Shown: positions 40,273-49,475, counted from the stretch's first letter. The stretch is 64,000 nt of DNA from Streptomyces sp. HNM0575 (GCF_012726265.1 NZ_JAASAG010000011.1:124001-188000), one strand, 5' to 3'. Translations and numbers: made by a program. The notes: a model not told the origin generated them from the letters alone.

Positions 40273-43170
40273 GTGAGCAGTGCCGAAGTGAGCCGTGCCG
40301 AGACCCGCCGCCGGCAGGGCGGAGACGGGCCCGGAGCGGGCCACGGGACCGACGCCGCGACCGACTCCGAAGCCGCCGACGGGACCGCCGCGGAGGGCGC
40401 ACAGAAGACCGCCGCCGACGCCGCGTCGGACGCCGCGGAATCCGCCTCCGGCACCCCCGCCGAAACCGAGTCGACCAGCGCGCTGCGCGCCGACATCCGC
40501 CGCCTCGGCGACCTGCTGGGCGAGACCCTCGTGCGCCAGGACGGCAAGGAGCTGCTCGACCTCGTCGAGCGCGTGCGGGCGCTGACCCGCAGCGACGGCG
40601 AGGCCGCCGCGGCCCTGCTGGGCCGGACCGACCTGGAGACAGCCACCAAGCTGGTGCGGGCCTTCTCCACGTACTTCCACCTGGCGAACGTCACCGAGCA
40701 GGTGCACCGCGGCCGGGAGCTGCGCGCCCGCCGCGCCGCGGAAGGCGGCAACCTCTCCCGCACCGCCGGCATGCTCAAGGACGCCGACCCCGCGCACCTC
40801 GCCGAGACCGTGCGGAACCTCGGCGTGCGGCCCGTCTTCACCGCGCACCCCACCGAGGCCGCGCGCCGCTCCGTGCTCACCAAGCTCCGCAAGATCGCCG
40901 AACTGCTGGAGCACACCGACCCCCTCGACAGCGGCCGCACCGACCTGCGCCTCGCCGAGAACGTCGACCTCGTGTGGCAGACCGACGAGCTGCGCGTCGC
41001 GCGCCCCGAGCCCGCCGACGAGGCCCGTAACGCCGTCTACTACCTCGACGAGCTGCACCGCGGCGCCGTCGGCGACGTGCTGGAGGACCTCGCCGCCGAG
41101 CTGGAGCGGGCCGGCGCGCCCCTGCCCGCCGGCACCCGCCCCCTCACCTTCGGCACGTGGATCGGCGGCGACCGCGACGGCAACCCCAACGTCACTCCCG
41201 AAGTGACCTGGGAGGTGCTGCTCCTCCAGCACGAGCACGGCATCACCGACGCCCTGGAGCACATCGACGAGCTGCGCGGCGCCCTGTCCAACTCCATCCG
41301 CAACAGCGGCGCCACCACCGAGCTGCTCGACTCCCTCAGCCGCGACCTGGAGCGGCTGCCCGAGATCAGCCCCCGCTACAAGCGGCTCAACGCCGAGGAG
41401 CCCTACCGGCTCAAGGCCACCTGCGTACGGCAGAAGCTCCTCAACACCCGCGACCGGCTCGCGTCGGGCGCACCGCACGTGGACGGACGCGACTACCTGG
41501 GCACCGCCGAACTCGTCGACGACCTCACGCTGTTGCAGACGTCGCTGCGCGCACACCGCGGCGAACTCGTCGCCGACGGCCGCCTGGAGCGCGTGCTGCG
41601 CACCCTCGCCGCCTTCGGCCTCCAGCTGGCCACCATGGACGTACGGGAGCACGCCGACGCCCATCACCACGCGCTCGGGCAGCTCTTCGACCGCCTCGGT
41701 GAGGAGTCCTGGCGCTACATCGACATGCCCCGCGACTACCGGCAGCGCCTCCTCGCCAAGGAGCTGCGCTCCCGCCGTCCCCTGTCGCCCTCGCCGGCGC
41801 CGCTGGACGCGGCCGGCGCGAAAACCCTCGGCGTCTTCACCACCGTCCGCGAGGCGCTGGAGACCTTCGGGCCCGAGGTCGTCGAGTCGTACATCATCTC
41901 CATGTGCCAGGGAGCGGACGACGTGTTCGCGGCCGCCGTGCTCGCCCGCGAGGCCGGACTGGTCGACCTGCACGCCGGCTGGGCGAAGATCGGCATCGTC
42001 CCGCTGCTGGAGACCACCGACGAGCTGCGCATCGCCGACGAGCTCCTCGACGCGATGCTCTCCGACCCCTCCTACCGCAAGCTCGTCTCGCTCCGCGGCG
42101 ACCTCCAGGAGGTCATGCTCGGCTACTCCGACTCCTCCAAGTTCGGCGGCATCACCACGTCCCAGTGGGAGATCCACCGCGCGCAGCGGCGGCTGCGCGA
42201 CGTCGCGCACCGGCACGGCGTACGGCTGCGGCTCTTCCACGGCCGCGGCGGCACCGTCGGCCGCGGCGGCGGCCCCACGCACGACGCGATCCTCGCCCAG
42301 CCCTGGGGCACCCTGGAGGGCGAGATCAAGGTCACCGAGCAGGGCGAGGTCATCTCCGACAAGTACCTCGTGCCGTCGCTGGCCAGGGAGAACCTCGAAC
42401 TCACCGTCGCCGCCACCCTCCAGGCGTCCGCGCTGCACACGGCGCCCCGCCAGTCCGACGAGGCGCTCGCCCGCTGGGACGCCGCCATGGACACCGTCTC
42501 CGACGCGGCGCACGGCGCGTACCGCAGGCTCGTCGACGATCCCGACCTGCCCGCGTACTTCTTCGCCTCCACGCCCGTCGACCAGCTCGCCGAACTCCAC
42601 CTCGGCTCCCGGCCCTCCCGCCGGCCCGACAGCGGCGCCGGACTCGACGGACTGCGCGCCATCCCCTGGGTGTTCGGCTGGACCCAGTCGCGGCAGATCG
42701 TGCCCGGCTGGTACGGCGTCGGCACCGGGCTGAAGGCCGCGCGCGAGGCCGGACTCGACGGAGTGCTCCAAGAGGCCCACGAGCACTGGCACTTCTTCCG
42801 CAACTTCCTCGCCAACGTCGAGATGACCCTCGCCAAGACCGACCTGCGCATCGCACAGCACTACGTCGACACCCTCGTGCCCGACGAGCTGAAGCACGTC
42901 TTCGAGGACATCACGGCCGAGCACGACCTGACCGTGCGGGAAGTGCTGGCCATTACCGGCGAACGCGAACTGCTCGACGCCAGCCCCGTGCTGAAGCAGA
43001 CCTTCGCGATCCGCGACGCCTACCTCGACCCGCTGTCCTACCTCCAGGTGACGCTGCTGCACCGCCAGCGCGACGCCGCGGAACGCGGGGAGGAGCCCGA
43101 CCCGATGCTCGGCCGCGCGCTGCTGCTGACCGTCAACGGCGTCGCGGCGGGGCTGCGCAACACGGGCTGA
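40273..43170 (+). CDS. ppc: Phosphoenolpyruvate carboxylase
   Basis: A protein of about 965 residues that carboxylates PEP to oxaloacetate to refill the TCA cycle. It has catalytic H192 in VFTAHPTEA, GTWIGGDRDGNPNV, MLGYSDSSKFGG, and H656 in LFHGRGGTVGRGGGP. The C-terminus ends NTG, the conserved PEPC end. The GTG at 40273 has AAGGAG 8 nt upstream; an ATG at 40252 is an alternative. The N-terminal 75 residues are a low-complexity Ala/Asp/Ser-rich extension. Confidence 0.97.
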   Translation: MSSAEVSRAETRRRQGGDGPGAGHGTDAATDSEAADGTAAEGAQKTAADAASDAAESASGTPAETESTSALRADIRRLGDLLGETLVRQDGKELLDLVERVRALTRSDGEAAAALLGRTDLETATKLVRAFSTYFHLANVTEQVHRGRELRARRAAEGGNLSRTAGMLKDADPAHLAETVRNLGVRPVFTAHPTEAARRSVLTKLRKIAELLEHTDPLDSGRTDLRLAENVDLVWQTDELRVARPEPADEARNAVYYLDELHRGAVGDVLEDLAAELERAGAPLPAGTRPLTFGTWIGGDRDGNPNVTPEVTWEVLLLQHEHGITDALEHIDELRGALSNSIRNSGATTELLDSLSRDLERLPEISPRYKRLNAEEPYRLKATCVRQKLLNTRDRLASGAPHVDGRDYLGTAELVDDLTLLQTSLRAHRGELVADGRLERVLRTLAAFGLQLATMDVREHADAHHHALGQLFDRLGEESWRYIDMPRDYRQRLLAKELRSRRPLSPSPAPLDAAGAKTLGVFTTVREALETFGPEVVESYIISMCQGADDVFAAAVLAREAGLVDLHAGWAKIGIVPLLETTDELRIADELLDAMLSDPSYRKLVSLRGDLQEVMLGYSDSSKFGGITTSQWEIHRAQRRLRDVAHRHGVRLRLFHGRGGTVGRGGGPTHDAILAQPWGTLEGEIKVTEQGEVISDKYLVPSLARENLELTVAATLQASALHTAPRQSDEALARWDAAMDTVSDAAHGAYRRLVDDPDLPAYFFASTPVDQLAELHLGSRPSRRPDSGAGLDGLRAIPWVFGWTQSRQIVPGWYGVGTGLKAAREAGLDGVLQEAHEHWHFFRNFLANVEMTLAKTDLRIAQHYVDTLVPDELKHVFEDITAEHDLTVREVLAITGERELLDASPVLKQTFAIRDAYLDPLSYLQVTLLHRQRDAAERGEEPDPMLGRALLLTVNGVAAGLRNTG

Positions 43171-43315
43171 GAGAGCGGACAGGGCGCGAACGGCGCCGTC
43201 GCGGCGGGGAGTTCAGGAGTTCACCCGCGGCGGCGGCGCCTCGTCGTCGTACGGGCAGGTGGTACGGGCGCGCGTTGTACGGCGCGGGGGCAGGGCTGGG
43301 ACCGGAGCGCTCAGA

Positions 43316-43355
43316 GGGCCCAGCGGTCTCAGAACGGGCCCAGCGGTCTCAGAAC
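43316..43355. repeat. Perfect 20-bp tandem duplication across a stop codon
   Basis: GGGCCCAGCGGTCTCAGAAC occurs at 43316-43335 and 43336-43355. The second copy contains the TGA (43349-43351, minus strand) of the membrane-protein gene, and the first copy is its downstream duplicate. Confidence 0.92.
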
Positions 43356-43906
43356 GTCAGCACCGCCCACGAGGCGCCCATCAACGCCACCCCCAGCAGG
43401 CCCAGCACCAGCGCCGTGCGCTTCATCCGCATCCCGCCCACGAAGACGAGCGCCGCCAGCACCAGCGAACCCCCGAGCGGCACGGCGCCGTACAGAGCAC
43501 CTGAGGCGCCCGTGCGCACGGCCCGGTCGGTCCCGGGCTCGACCGCGACCTCCAGCCGCTCGCCCACCGTGCCCGAGGCGGACTCCGCGACCTTCACCTT
43601 CTTCGGCTGCGAACCGCCCGAACTGCTCGGACTTCCCCCGCCCGTGGCGGGCACGAACGTTCCGGCACACTCCTCTTCGGTGCACTTCGCGATGCGTACC
43701 GTGCCGCGCACATCGCCCGTCAGCGCCGGCCCCGCCGTCTGCCACGACGTCCAGCCGCCGGCGACGAGCAGCAGCACCGCCACGAGTGTCAGGACGATGT
43801 TCCGCGTCAGCAGCAGCACGCCGAACATGCTCTCCCCGGCCCGGCGAGTACGGCTGCGCCGCTTGGATCTGACGGTGCCCGTCGAGGAAGGCGTCGAGGA
43901 GGACAT
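43349..43906 (-). CDS. Two-segment membrane protein of unknown function
   Basis: A 185-residue protein. A basic N-terminus (VRSKRRSRTRRAGES) precedes a membrane segment (NIVLTLVAVLLLVAGGWTSW). A presumably external domain of about 90 residues has two cysteines (KCTEEEC) and a Gly/Ser-rich stretch. The C-terminal hydrophobic part can form two short helices (LGGSLVLAALVFVGG, ALVLGLLGVALMGASWAVL). The ATG at 43906 has AAGGAT upstream, and an earlier start at 43951 is possible. I do not recognise a family. Confidence 0.7.
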   Translation of the reverse strand: MSSSTPSSTGTVRSKRRSRTRRAGESMFGVLLLTRNIVLTLVAVLLLVAGGWTSWQTAGPALTGDVRGTVRIAKCTEEECAGTFVPATGGGSPSSSGGSQPKKVKVAESASGTVGERLEVAVEPGTDRAVRTGASGALYGAVPLGGSLVLAALVFVGGMRMKRTALVLGLLGVALMGASWAVLTF

Positions 43907-44112
43907 GGCCGGGATCCTTGGGCAAACCGTCCGGAGGGTCAACCTCCGCATCCTGCTTGCGTCCTAAAGACGGATGCGTCCCGGTCCTTCCGTACTGTGC
44001 ACGTCCGTGCTGTGCGGTCCGTACGCGCCTACCGGCGCCCGTGACCCCGCCGGAAGCCGGGCGGACGGCGCCAACCACCGTACGGTACCTGCGAGTTGGC
44101 GCCGTACGGCGG

Positions 44113-44751
44113 CTAGGAGTTGTACGTGGTCTGCGCGCGCTCCAGGCCGTCCAGCACCAGCGACTCCACCGCGTCGGCCGCACGGTCGGTGAAGTAGTCC
44201 AGCTCCTTGCGTTCCACCGCGGAGAAGTCCTTCAGCACATAGTCCGCGACCGGCATGCGCCCGGGCGGCCGGCCGACCCCGAACCGCACCCGGAAGTAGC
44301 CCGGACCCAGCGACTTCGTGAGGGACTTCAGCCCGTTGTGGCCGTTGTCGCCGCCGCCCTTCTTCAGCCGCAGCACACCGAAGTCGATGTCCAGCTCGTC
44401 GTGGACCACCACGATCCGCTCCACCGGCACCTTGTAGAAGTCCCGGAGCGCCGTCACCGGACCGCCCGAGAGATTCATGTACGACATCGGCTGCGCGAGC
44501 ACCACCCGGCAGCCCGACGCCGAACCCGGCGCCCCGAACCGGCCCTCCAGCACACGCGCACGCGACTTGTGCGCCTTGAACTTCCCCCCGATACGGGAGG
44601 CGAGCAGGTCCGTGACCACGAACCCGACGTTGTGCCGGTTCCCCGCATAGCCAGGACCCGGGTTGCCCAGCCCCACGACGAGCCAGGGCCCCGAAGGCCC
44701 CGCCGGGCCGCCAGCGGCACCGGCCCCACCCGTACCGGCAACAGTCGTCAT
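44113..44751 (-). CDS. pth: Peptidyl-tRNA hydrolase
   Basis: A 212-residue enzyme that recycles peptidyl-tRNA released from stalled ribosomes. It has WLVVGLGNPGPGYAGNRHNV with the catalytic histidine, AQPMSYMNLSGGPV, VVHDELDIDFG with the catalytic aspartate, and GGGDNGHNGLKS. AAGG lies 9 nt before the ATG at 44751; a GTG directly before it is an alternative. It lies downstream of rplY on the same strand, an order shared with M. tuberculosis (pth-rplY-prsA-glmU). Confidence 0.96.
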   Translation of the reverse strand: MTTVAGTGGAGAAGGPAGPSGPWLVVGLGNPGPGYAGNRHNVGFVVTDLLASRIGGKFKAHKSRARVLEGRFGAPGSASGCRVVLAQPMSYMNLSGGPVTALRDFYKVPVERIVVVHDELDIDFGVLRLKKGGGDNGHNGLKSLTKSLGPGYFRVRFGVGRPPGRMPVADYVLKDFSAVERKELDYFTDRAADAVESLVLDGLERAQTTYNS

Positions 44752-45102
44752 CACAGCGGCCCTTCAGGATCAGGCGTCCAGCCTCGTACGTACGGACAAC
44801 AACGGCACCGGCGCAACGACCGCCGCCGCGCTCGGCCCGGCCGTGCAGCCAGGGAACGCGGCGGCAGTCGGAGAACGGCACCCGGAAGACCCGGAAACCC
44901 GGGCCCCCGCAACACCCGGAACGGGCGGCCCGCGGAGCCGGTTCGGTCACCGGCTCGACGGGCTCACCCGGGCCGACGGGTCAACGGGGCGCCGGGGCCG
45001 CCCAGTCACAGGGGCCGGGAATCCCCGGGACCAAGCGTCACCGGGACCAAGCGTCACCGGGACCAAGCGTCACCGGGACCAAGCGTCACCGGGACCAGGG
45101 GG
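44752..45102. other. 351-bp spacer between rplY and pth
   Basis: No gene. It holds a hairpin (44935-44956), CCCGGAA-type short repeats around 44880-44925, and the 16-bp tandem array that begins at the rplY stop. Confidence 0.6.
44935..44956 (-). terminator. 8-bp perfect stem-loop downstream of rplY
   Basis: GAGCCGGT (44935-44942), loop TCGGTC, ACCGGCTC (44949-44956). It probably separates rplY from pth. Confidence 0.55.
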
Positions 45103-45105
45103 TCA
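45025..45105. repeat. 16-bp tandem array (4 perfect copies plus one variant) ending at the rplY stop
   Basis: CCGGGACCAAGCGTCA is repeated exactly at 45025-45040, 45041-45056, 45057-45072 and 45073-45088. A 17-bp variant, CCGGGACCAGGGGGTCA, at 45089-45105 contains the rplY stop codon (45103-45105, minus strand). Confidence 0.95.
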
Positions 45106-45711
45106 CTCGGGGGCGACCTCGCTCGGGGCCTCCGCCTCGCCCTCGGTCTCCTCCTCGGGCTCCGGCTCCTCGGCCTGAGCCGCCAGCACCTGGATCACCA
45201 CGTCGTCCTCCTCGACGGCCAGCGACGTGCCCCGCGGCAGCTTGATCTGCCCGGCCGTGACCGAGTCGCCCGCGTCCAGACCCTCGACCGACACCGTGAC
45301 CGACTCCGGAATGTGCGTGGCCTCAGCCTCGACCGGCAGCGCCACCAGCACGTGCTCCAGCAGGTTCTGCCCCGGAGCCAGATCGCCCTCGACGTGGATC
45401 GGGATGTCCACGTTGACCTTCTCGCCGCGGCGCACCACCAGCAGGTCAGCGTGGACCAGGAAGCCGCGGATCGCCTCGCGCTGCACGGCCTTCGGGATCA
45501 CCAGCTGCTTCTTGCCATCGACGTCCAGGTGGATCAGGACGTTCGGCGTCTTCAGCGCCATCATCATGTCGTAGCTGGGCAGCGCCACGTGGACCGGGTC
45601 CTCGCCGTGACCGTAGATCACTGCGGGGATCTTCTCCTCGCGGCGCAGACGACGAGCAGCGCCCTTGCCGAACTCGGAACGGATGCTCGCGGAAAGATTG
45701 ACGTCAGCCAT
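45103..45711 (-). CDS. rplY: 50S ribosomal protein L25/general stress protein Ctc
   Basis: A 202-residue CTC/TL5-type L25. The N-terminal 5S-rRNA-binding domain includes FGKGAARRLRREEKIPAVIYGHGE. The C-terminal beta domain (VDIPIHVEGDLAPGQNLLEH) ends in an acidic tail (EEPEPEEETEGEAEAPSEVA). GAGGAG precedes the ATG. It follows prs on the same strand with a 265-bp gap. Confidence 0.96.
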   Translation of the reverse strand: MADVNLSASIRSEFGKGAARRLRREEKIPAVIYGHGEDPVHVALPSYDMMMALKTPNVLIHLDVDGKKQLVIPKAVQREAIRGFLVHADLLVVRRGEKVNVDIPIHVEGDLAPGQNLLEHVLVALPVEAEATHIPESVTVSVEGLDAGDSVTAGQIKLPRGTSLAVEEDDVVIQVLAAQAEEPEPEEETEGEAEAPSEVAPE

Positions 45712-45976
45712 GCTGCGCTCCTCGCAGTCGAAAACGGATCCGCATCTGTGGTGTCACTCGGTCCGTCCACGACAGACCGGCCACGCCGCAGAGCCGGCCA
45801 CGGACGGGAACGCCGTGGGGACCCTGGCGAAGAGCGCGCGTCGATAACGGATGAGCCGGGCCGTACGACCAGCGCACGAACACGGCCTCCCTCGCCGAGC
45901 GACAACAGGAGTCTACGGGGCGGGGAAGGCCGTGCGGAAATCGATCAGCGGACGGGACGCACAAGCGCCCGCCCGC

Positions 45977-46954
45977 TCAAGCCTGCTCGTCGAAGAGACT
46001 GGTCACCGAGCCGTCCTCGAAGACCTCCCGCACCGCGCGGGCGATCGTCGGAGCCATCGACAGCACCGTGACCTTGTCCAGATCCTGCTCTCCCGGCGTC
46101 GGCAGCGTATTCGTGAAGACGAACTCGCTCACCTTCGAGTTCTTCAGACGGTCCGCCGCCGGACCCGACAGCACGCCGTGCGTCGCCGTGACGATCACAT
46201 CCTCCGCGCCGTTCGCGAACAGCGCGTCCGCCGCGGCGCAGATCGTGCCACCCGTATCGATCATGTCGTCCACCAGGACACACACCCGGCCCTCGACATC
46301 ACCGACCACCTCGTGCACCGTGACCTGATTCGCCACCTCCGGATCGCGCCGCTTGTGCACGATCGCCAGCGGCGCACCCAGCCGGTCCGCCCACCGGTCC
46401 GCCACCCGGACACGCCCCGCGTCCGGCGACACCACCGTCAGCTTGTCCCGGGCGACCTGACCGCCCACGTAATCCGCCAGCACCGGCAACGCGAAAAGAT
46501 GATCCACCGGGCCGTCGAAGAAACCCTGAATCTGATCCGTGTGCAGATCCACCGTGAGAATCCGGTCCGCACCGGCCGTCTTGAACAGATCCGCCATCAA
46601 CCGCGCCGAAATCGGCTCCCGCCCACGGTGCTTCTTGTCCTGACGCGCATAGCCGTAGAACGGCACGATCACCGTGATGCTGCGGGCCGAAGCACGCTTC
46701 AAAGCATCGATCATGATCAGCTGCTCCATGATCGACTTATTGATCGGAGCCGTGTGGCTCTGCATCAGAAAACAGTCGGCCCCACGAGCGGACTCCCGGA
46801 AGCGGACGTAGATCTCGCCGTTCGCGAAGTCGAAAGTCTTGGTCGGGACCACCTCGATAGCCAGCTCATCCGCGACCTCCTCCGCAAGCTCGGGGTGGGC
46901 GCGGCCGGAGAAGAGCATCAACTTCTTCTCGCCGGTCGTTTTGATCCCGGTCAC
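45977..46954 (-). CDS. prs: Ribose-phosphate pyrophosphokinase
   Basis: A 325-residue PRPP synthase. It has FANGEIYVRFRESARGADCF, FYGYARQDKKHRGREPISARL, DLHTDQIQGFFD, SPDAGRVRVADR and the PRPP loop VLVDDMIDTGG. PRPP feeds purine, pyrimidine, histidine and tryptophan synthesis. It lies 96 bp downstream of glmU in the same direction, the classical glmU-prs pairing. Confidence 0.97.
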   Translation of the reverse strand: MTGIKTTGEKKLMLFSGRAHPELAEEVADELAIEVVPTKTFDFANGEIYVRFRESARGADCFLMQSHTAPINKSIMEQLIMIDALKRASARSITVIVPFYGYARQDKKHRGREPISARLMADLFKTAGADRILTVDLHTDQIQGFFDGPVDHLFALPVLADYVGGQVARDKLTVVSPDAGRVRVADRWADRLGAPLAIVHKRRDPEVANQVTVHEVVGDVEGRVCVLVDDMIDTGGTICAAADALFANGAEDVIVTATHGVLSGPAADRLKNSKVSEFVFTNTLPTPGEQDLDKVTVLSMAPTIARAVREVFEDGSVTSLFDEQA

Positions 46955-47050
46955 TGCACAGTCTCCTTGAGTTCCGCGGGGCGTGCGTGCCTCTCAACCG
47001 TACGCCCCGCCCCACGGCCACGCGCACCCGGCAGCAACCGTCCTCGCTCG

Positions 47051-48553
47051 TCAGCCACCCTGCGCGCCCTCGGCGCCCTCCGCGCCCGGCGTCTCCGGGG
47101 CACCCGGACCCCCCGACGCGGACGCGCTATCCGCCGCCCGCGCCGACGCACTCCCGGGCCGCTTACGCGCCACCCACCCCGCGATATTGCGCTGTTGGCC
47201 ACGCGCCACGGCCAGCGAACCCGACGGCACATCCTTCGTGATCACCGAACCCGCCGCCGTATACGCACCGTCCCCGACCGTGACCGGCGCCACGAACATG
47301 TTGTCCGCGCCCGTCTTGCAGTGCGAACCGATCGCCGTGCGGTGCTTGTTCTCACCGTCGTAATTCACGAACACCGTCGCCGCACCGATGTTGGTGTGAT
47401 CGCCCACCGACGCGTCCCCCACATACGAAAGATGCGGCACCTTCGAACCCTCGCCGATCTCCGCGTTCTTGAGCTCGACGAAACCGCCCGCCTTCGCCTT
47501 CACACCCAGCCTCGTCCCCGGCCGCAAATACGTGAACGGACCCACCTTCGCCCCGTCACCGATCTCCGCACCCGACGCCACCGTGTTGCTCACCGACGCA
47601 CCCGCCCCCACGGCCGTATCGGCCAACTGCGAATTGGGGCCCACCTCGCAGCCCTCCGACAGATGCGTCGAACCCGTCAACTGCGTACCCGGAAGCACCG
47701 TCACGTCCCGCTCGTACGACACCGACACATCCAGCAGCGTCGACGACGGATCCACCACCGTCACACCCGCCAGCATCGCCCGCTCCAGCAACCGGCCGTT
47801 CAGCAGCCGGCGCGCCTCCGCAAGCTGCACACGGTTGTTGATGCCGAGGATCTCCCGGTGATCGCCCGCCACCGACGCGCCCACCCGGTGCCCCGCACTG
47901 CGCAGAATGCCGAGCACGTCCGTCAGATACTCCTCGCCCTGACTGTTGTCCGTACGCACCTTGCCGAGAGCGTCCGACAGCAACTGCGCGTCGAACGCGA
48001 ACACCCCCGAATTGATCTCCGTGATCGCCCGCTGCTCCGGCGTCGCGTCCTTGTCCTCCACGATCGCCGTGACCGCGCCGCTGTCCTCCTCGCGCACGAT
48101 CCGGCCGTAGCCCGCCGAATCCGGCACCTCGGCGGTCAGAACGGTGACCGCGTTGCCGTCCGAGGCGTGCGTCCCCGCGAGCGACCGGAGCGTCTCACCG
48201 GTCAGCAGCGGGGTGTCCCCGCAGGTCACCACCACGGTGCCGTCGAGCGCCACACCGCTGCCCGACAGCTCCTCCAGCGCCATGCGGACCGCGTGCCCGG
48301 TGCCGTTCTGCTCGTGCTGCACCGCCGTGCGCACCTCCGCGTCCACCTCGGCGAGATGCGCAGCCACCTGCTCACGGGCGTGACCGACCACCACGACGAG
48401 ATGCTCGGGGGAGAGATTGCGGGACGACGCGACGACATGGCCGAGCAGGGAACGGCCGCAGATCTCGTGCAGAACCTTGGGCGTCGCCGACTTCATACGG
48501 GTGCCCTCACCCGCTGCGAGTACGACGACGGCTGCCGGGCGGTTGACGCTCAC
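47051..48553 (-). CDS. glmU: Bifunctional UDP-GlcNAc pyrophosphorylase/glucosamine-1-phosphate acetyltransferase
   Basis: A 500-residue enzyme that makes UDP-GlcNAc for peptidoglycan. The N-terminal nucleotidyltransferase has VVLAAGEGTRMKSATPKVLH and NGTGHAVRMAL. From about residue 260 the left-handed beta-helix has hexapeptide repeats and VELKNAEIGEGSKVPHLSYV. The C-terminal 40 residues are Ala/Gly/Ser-rich. The GTG start has GAAGGG about 9 nt upstream. Confidence 0.97.
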   Translation of the reverse strand: MSVNRPAAVVVLAAGEGTRMKSATPKVLHEICGRSLLGHVVASSRNLSPEHLVVVVGHAREQVAAHLAEVDAEVRTAVQHEQNGTGHAVRMALEELSGSGVALDGTVVVTCGDTPLLTGETLRSLAGTHASDGNAVTVLTAEVPDSAGYGRIVREEDSGAVTAIVEDKDATPEQRAITEINSGVFAFDAQLLSDALGKVRTDNSQGEEYLTDVLGILRSAGHRVGASVAGDHREILGINNRVQLAEARRLLNGRLLERAMLAGVTVVDPSSTLLDVSVSYERDVTVLPGTQLTGSTHLSEGCEVGPNSQLADTAVGAGASVSNTVASGAEIGDGAKVGPFTYLRPGTRLGVKAKAGGFVELKNAEIGEGSKVPHLSYVGDASVGDHTNIGAATVFVNYDGENKHRTAIGSHCKTGADNMFVAPVTVGDGAYTAAGSVITKDVPSGSLAVARGQQRNIAGWVARKRPGSASARAADSASASGGPGAPETPGAEGAEGAQGG

Positions 48554-48639
48554 GGGGGATGCCCTTCGGCTACGGGGTCAGGGGGAACACCCGCAGGATA
48601 CCGGTGGGTTACGGAGGGCTTGATTTCCGGACACGAGAG

Positions 48640-48670
48640 CGGGCCCCGACCTCGATGGGGGCGGGGCCCG
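48640..48670 (-). terminator. 9-bp stem-loop between tRNA-Gln and glmU
   Basis: CGGGCCCCG (48640-48648) pairs exactly with CGGGGCCCG (48662-48670). It lies 17 bp beyond the 3' end of the tRNA. Confidence 0.65.
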
Positions 48671-48686
48671 TGATTCGAACCTCGAG

Positions 48687-48759
48687 CTCCCCCGCAAGGA
48701 TTCGAACCTTGACTACCAAGACCAAAACTTGGGGTGCTGCCTGGTTACACCACAGGGGA
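48687..48759 (-). tRNA. tRNA-Gln (anticodon TTG)
   Basis: Read by hand on the minus strand. The acceptor TCCCCTG pairs with CGGGGGA (one T-G pair) with discriminator G. The anticodon stem CCAAG/CTTGG encloses loop TTTTGGT, giving anticodon TTG (codon CAA). The T arm is CAAGG-TTCGAAT-CCTTG. It is 73 nt with no encoded CCA. It lies 8 bp downstream of the HTH/LAGLIDADG-like gene and upstream of glmU. Confidence 0.95.
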
Positions 48760-48767
48760 TCGCCGCG

Positions 48768-49475
48768 TCAGACCTTACCCGACCCGTGGGTGACGGGCAG
48801 GTTCCGGGGAGCAGCGGTAGTGATCCCCGACCACCAGCCTTCGATGCGGCGGCAGAGATCGGCGCATTGCAGAACCCGCACCACGAGGCAGCCCCGGTAG
48901 TCGGCCCCGACGTTCTTACGGACCGTCTTCGGGTTGTGCTTCTTGAGGGTGGTCTTGCCGAAGTCCGCGGTATCGCGGCCGACGAGCTCCGCCCAGTAGC
49001 GCTCTGCTCCTGCGACGTCCGCTGACTCGTGGATCATGACCGAGAAGCGCACGTCCCCAGGTGGGACTTCCAGCAGGGCCAGCCAGGCCAGGTAGACCGT
49101 GATCATGCCGGGGTCGCTGTTGACGAACGTGACCTTCTCGCGAGGCTGGTGGGCCTTGCGCTTCGTGCCCTCCGCCCAGTAGAGCCCCACGCCGATGAGG
49201 AACAGCTCCCGGTCGGTCAGGGCGCCGATCTCCTGCTTCGCGGCCTCGTGCGTCTCCCTCCGCGCACGGTCGCGGAAGGCCCGGTAAGGCGCCCAGCGCG
49301 CCTCGCGCATCGCATGCATCCGCTCCGGCGAGGGGCGGGGCTTCGGCAGATCCCGTACCCAAAGCGACACGGAGCTCTTCGCCACACCCAGCTCCTGCAC
49401 GATCTCGTCGTAGGTCTTTCCCGCTCGCCTCAGCTCCCGCGCGCGAGCCTTCAGTTCGGTTTTCGCCTGCACCAT
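48768..49475 (-). CDS. HTH protein with LAGLIDADG-like segment, adjacent to tRNA-Gln
   Basis: A 235-residue protein. Residues 1-45 form a helix-turn-helix (LRRAGKTYDEIVQELGVAKS, then SVSLWVRDLP). Residues about 93-110 (LFLIGVGLYWAEGTKRK) resemble the first helix of LAGLIDADG-fold proteins such as WhiA and homing endonucleases. Next come VTFVNSDPGMITVYLAWL and the basic KTTLKKHNPKTVRKNVGADY. Similar proteins occur widely in actinobacteria, mostly as hypothetical proteins. There is no intein or intron context. It ends 8 bp before tRNA-Gln on the same strand, so the tRNA may be processed from its transcript. Function is unknown. Confidence 0.75.
   Translation of the reverse strand: MVQAKTELKARARELRRAGKTYDEIVQELGVAKSSVSLWVRDLPKPRPSPERMHAMREARWAPYRAFRDRARRETHEAAKQEIGALTDRELFLIGVGLYWAEGTKRKAHQPREKVTFVNSDPGMITVYLAWLALLEVPPGDVRFSVMIHESADVAGAERYWAELVGRDTADFGKTTLKKHNPKTVRKNVGADYRGCLVVRVLQCADLCRRIEGWWSGITTAAPRNLPVTHGSGKV

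Noticed and set aside
40162..43062. 966-codon open frame antisense to ppc
   Set aside because: Mirror of the PEP carboxylase reading frame; no ribosome site or domain.
45025..45105. Tandem array considered as a CRISPR
   Set aside because: The units are directly adjacent with no spacers and there are no cas genes.
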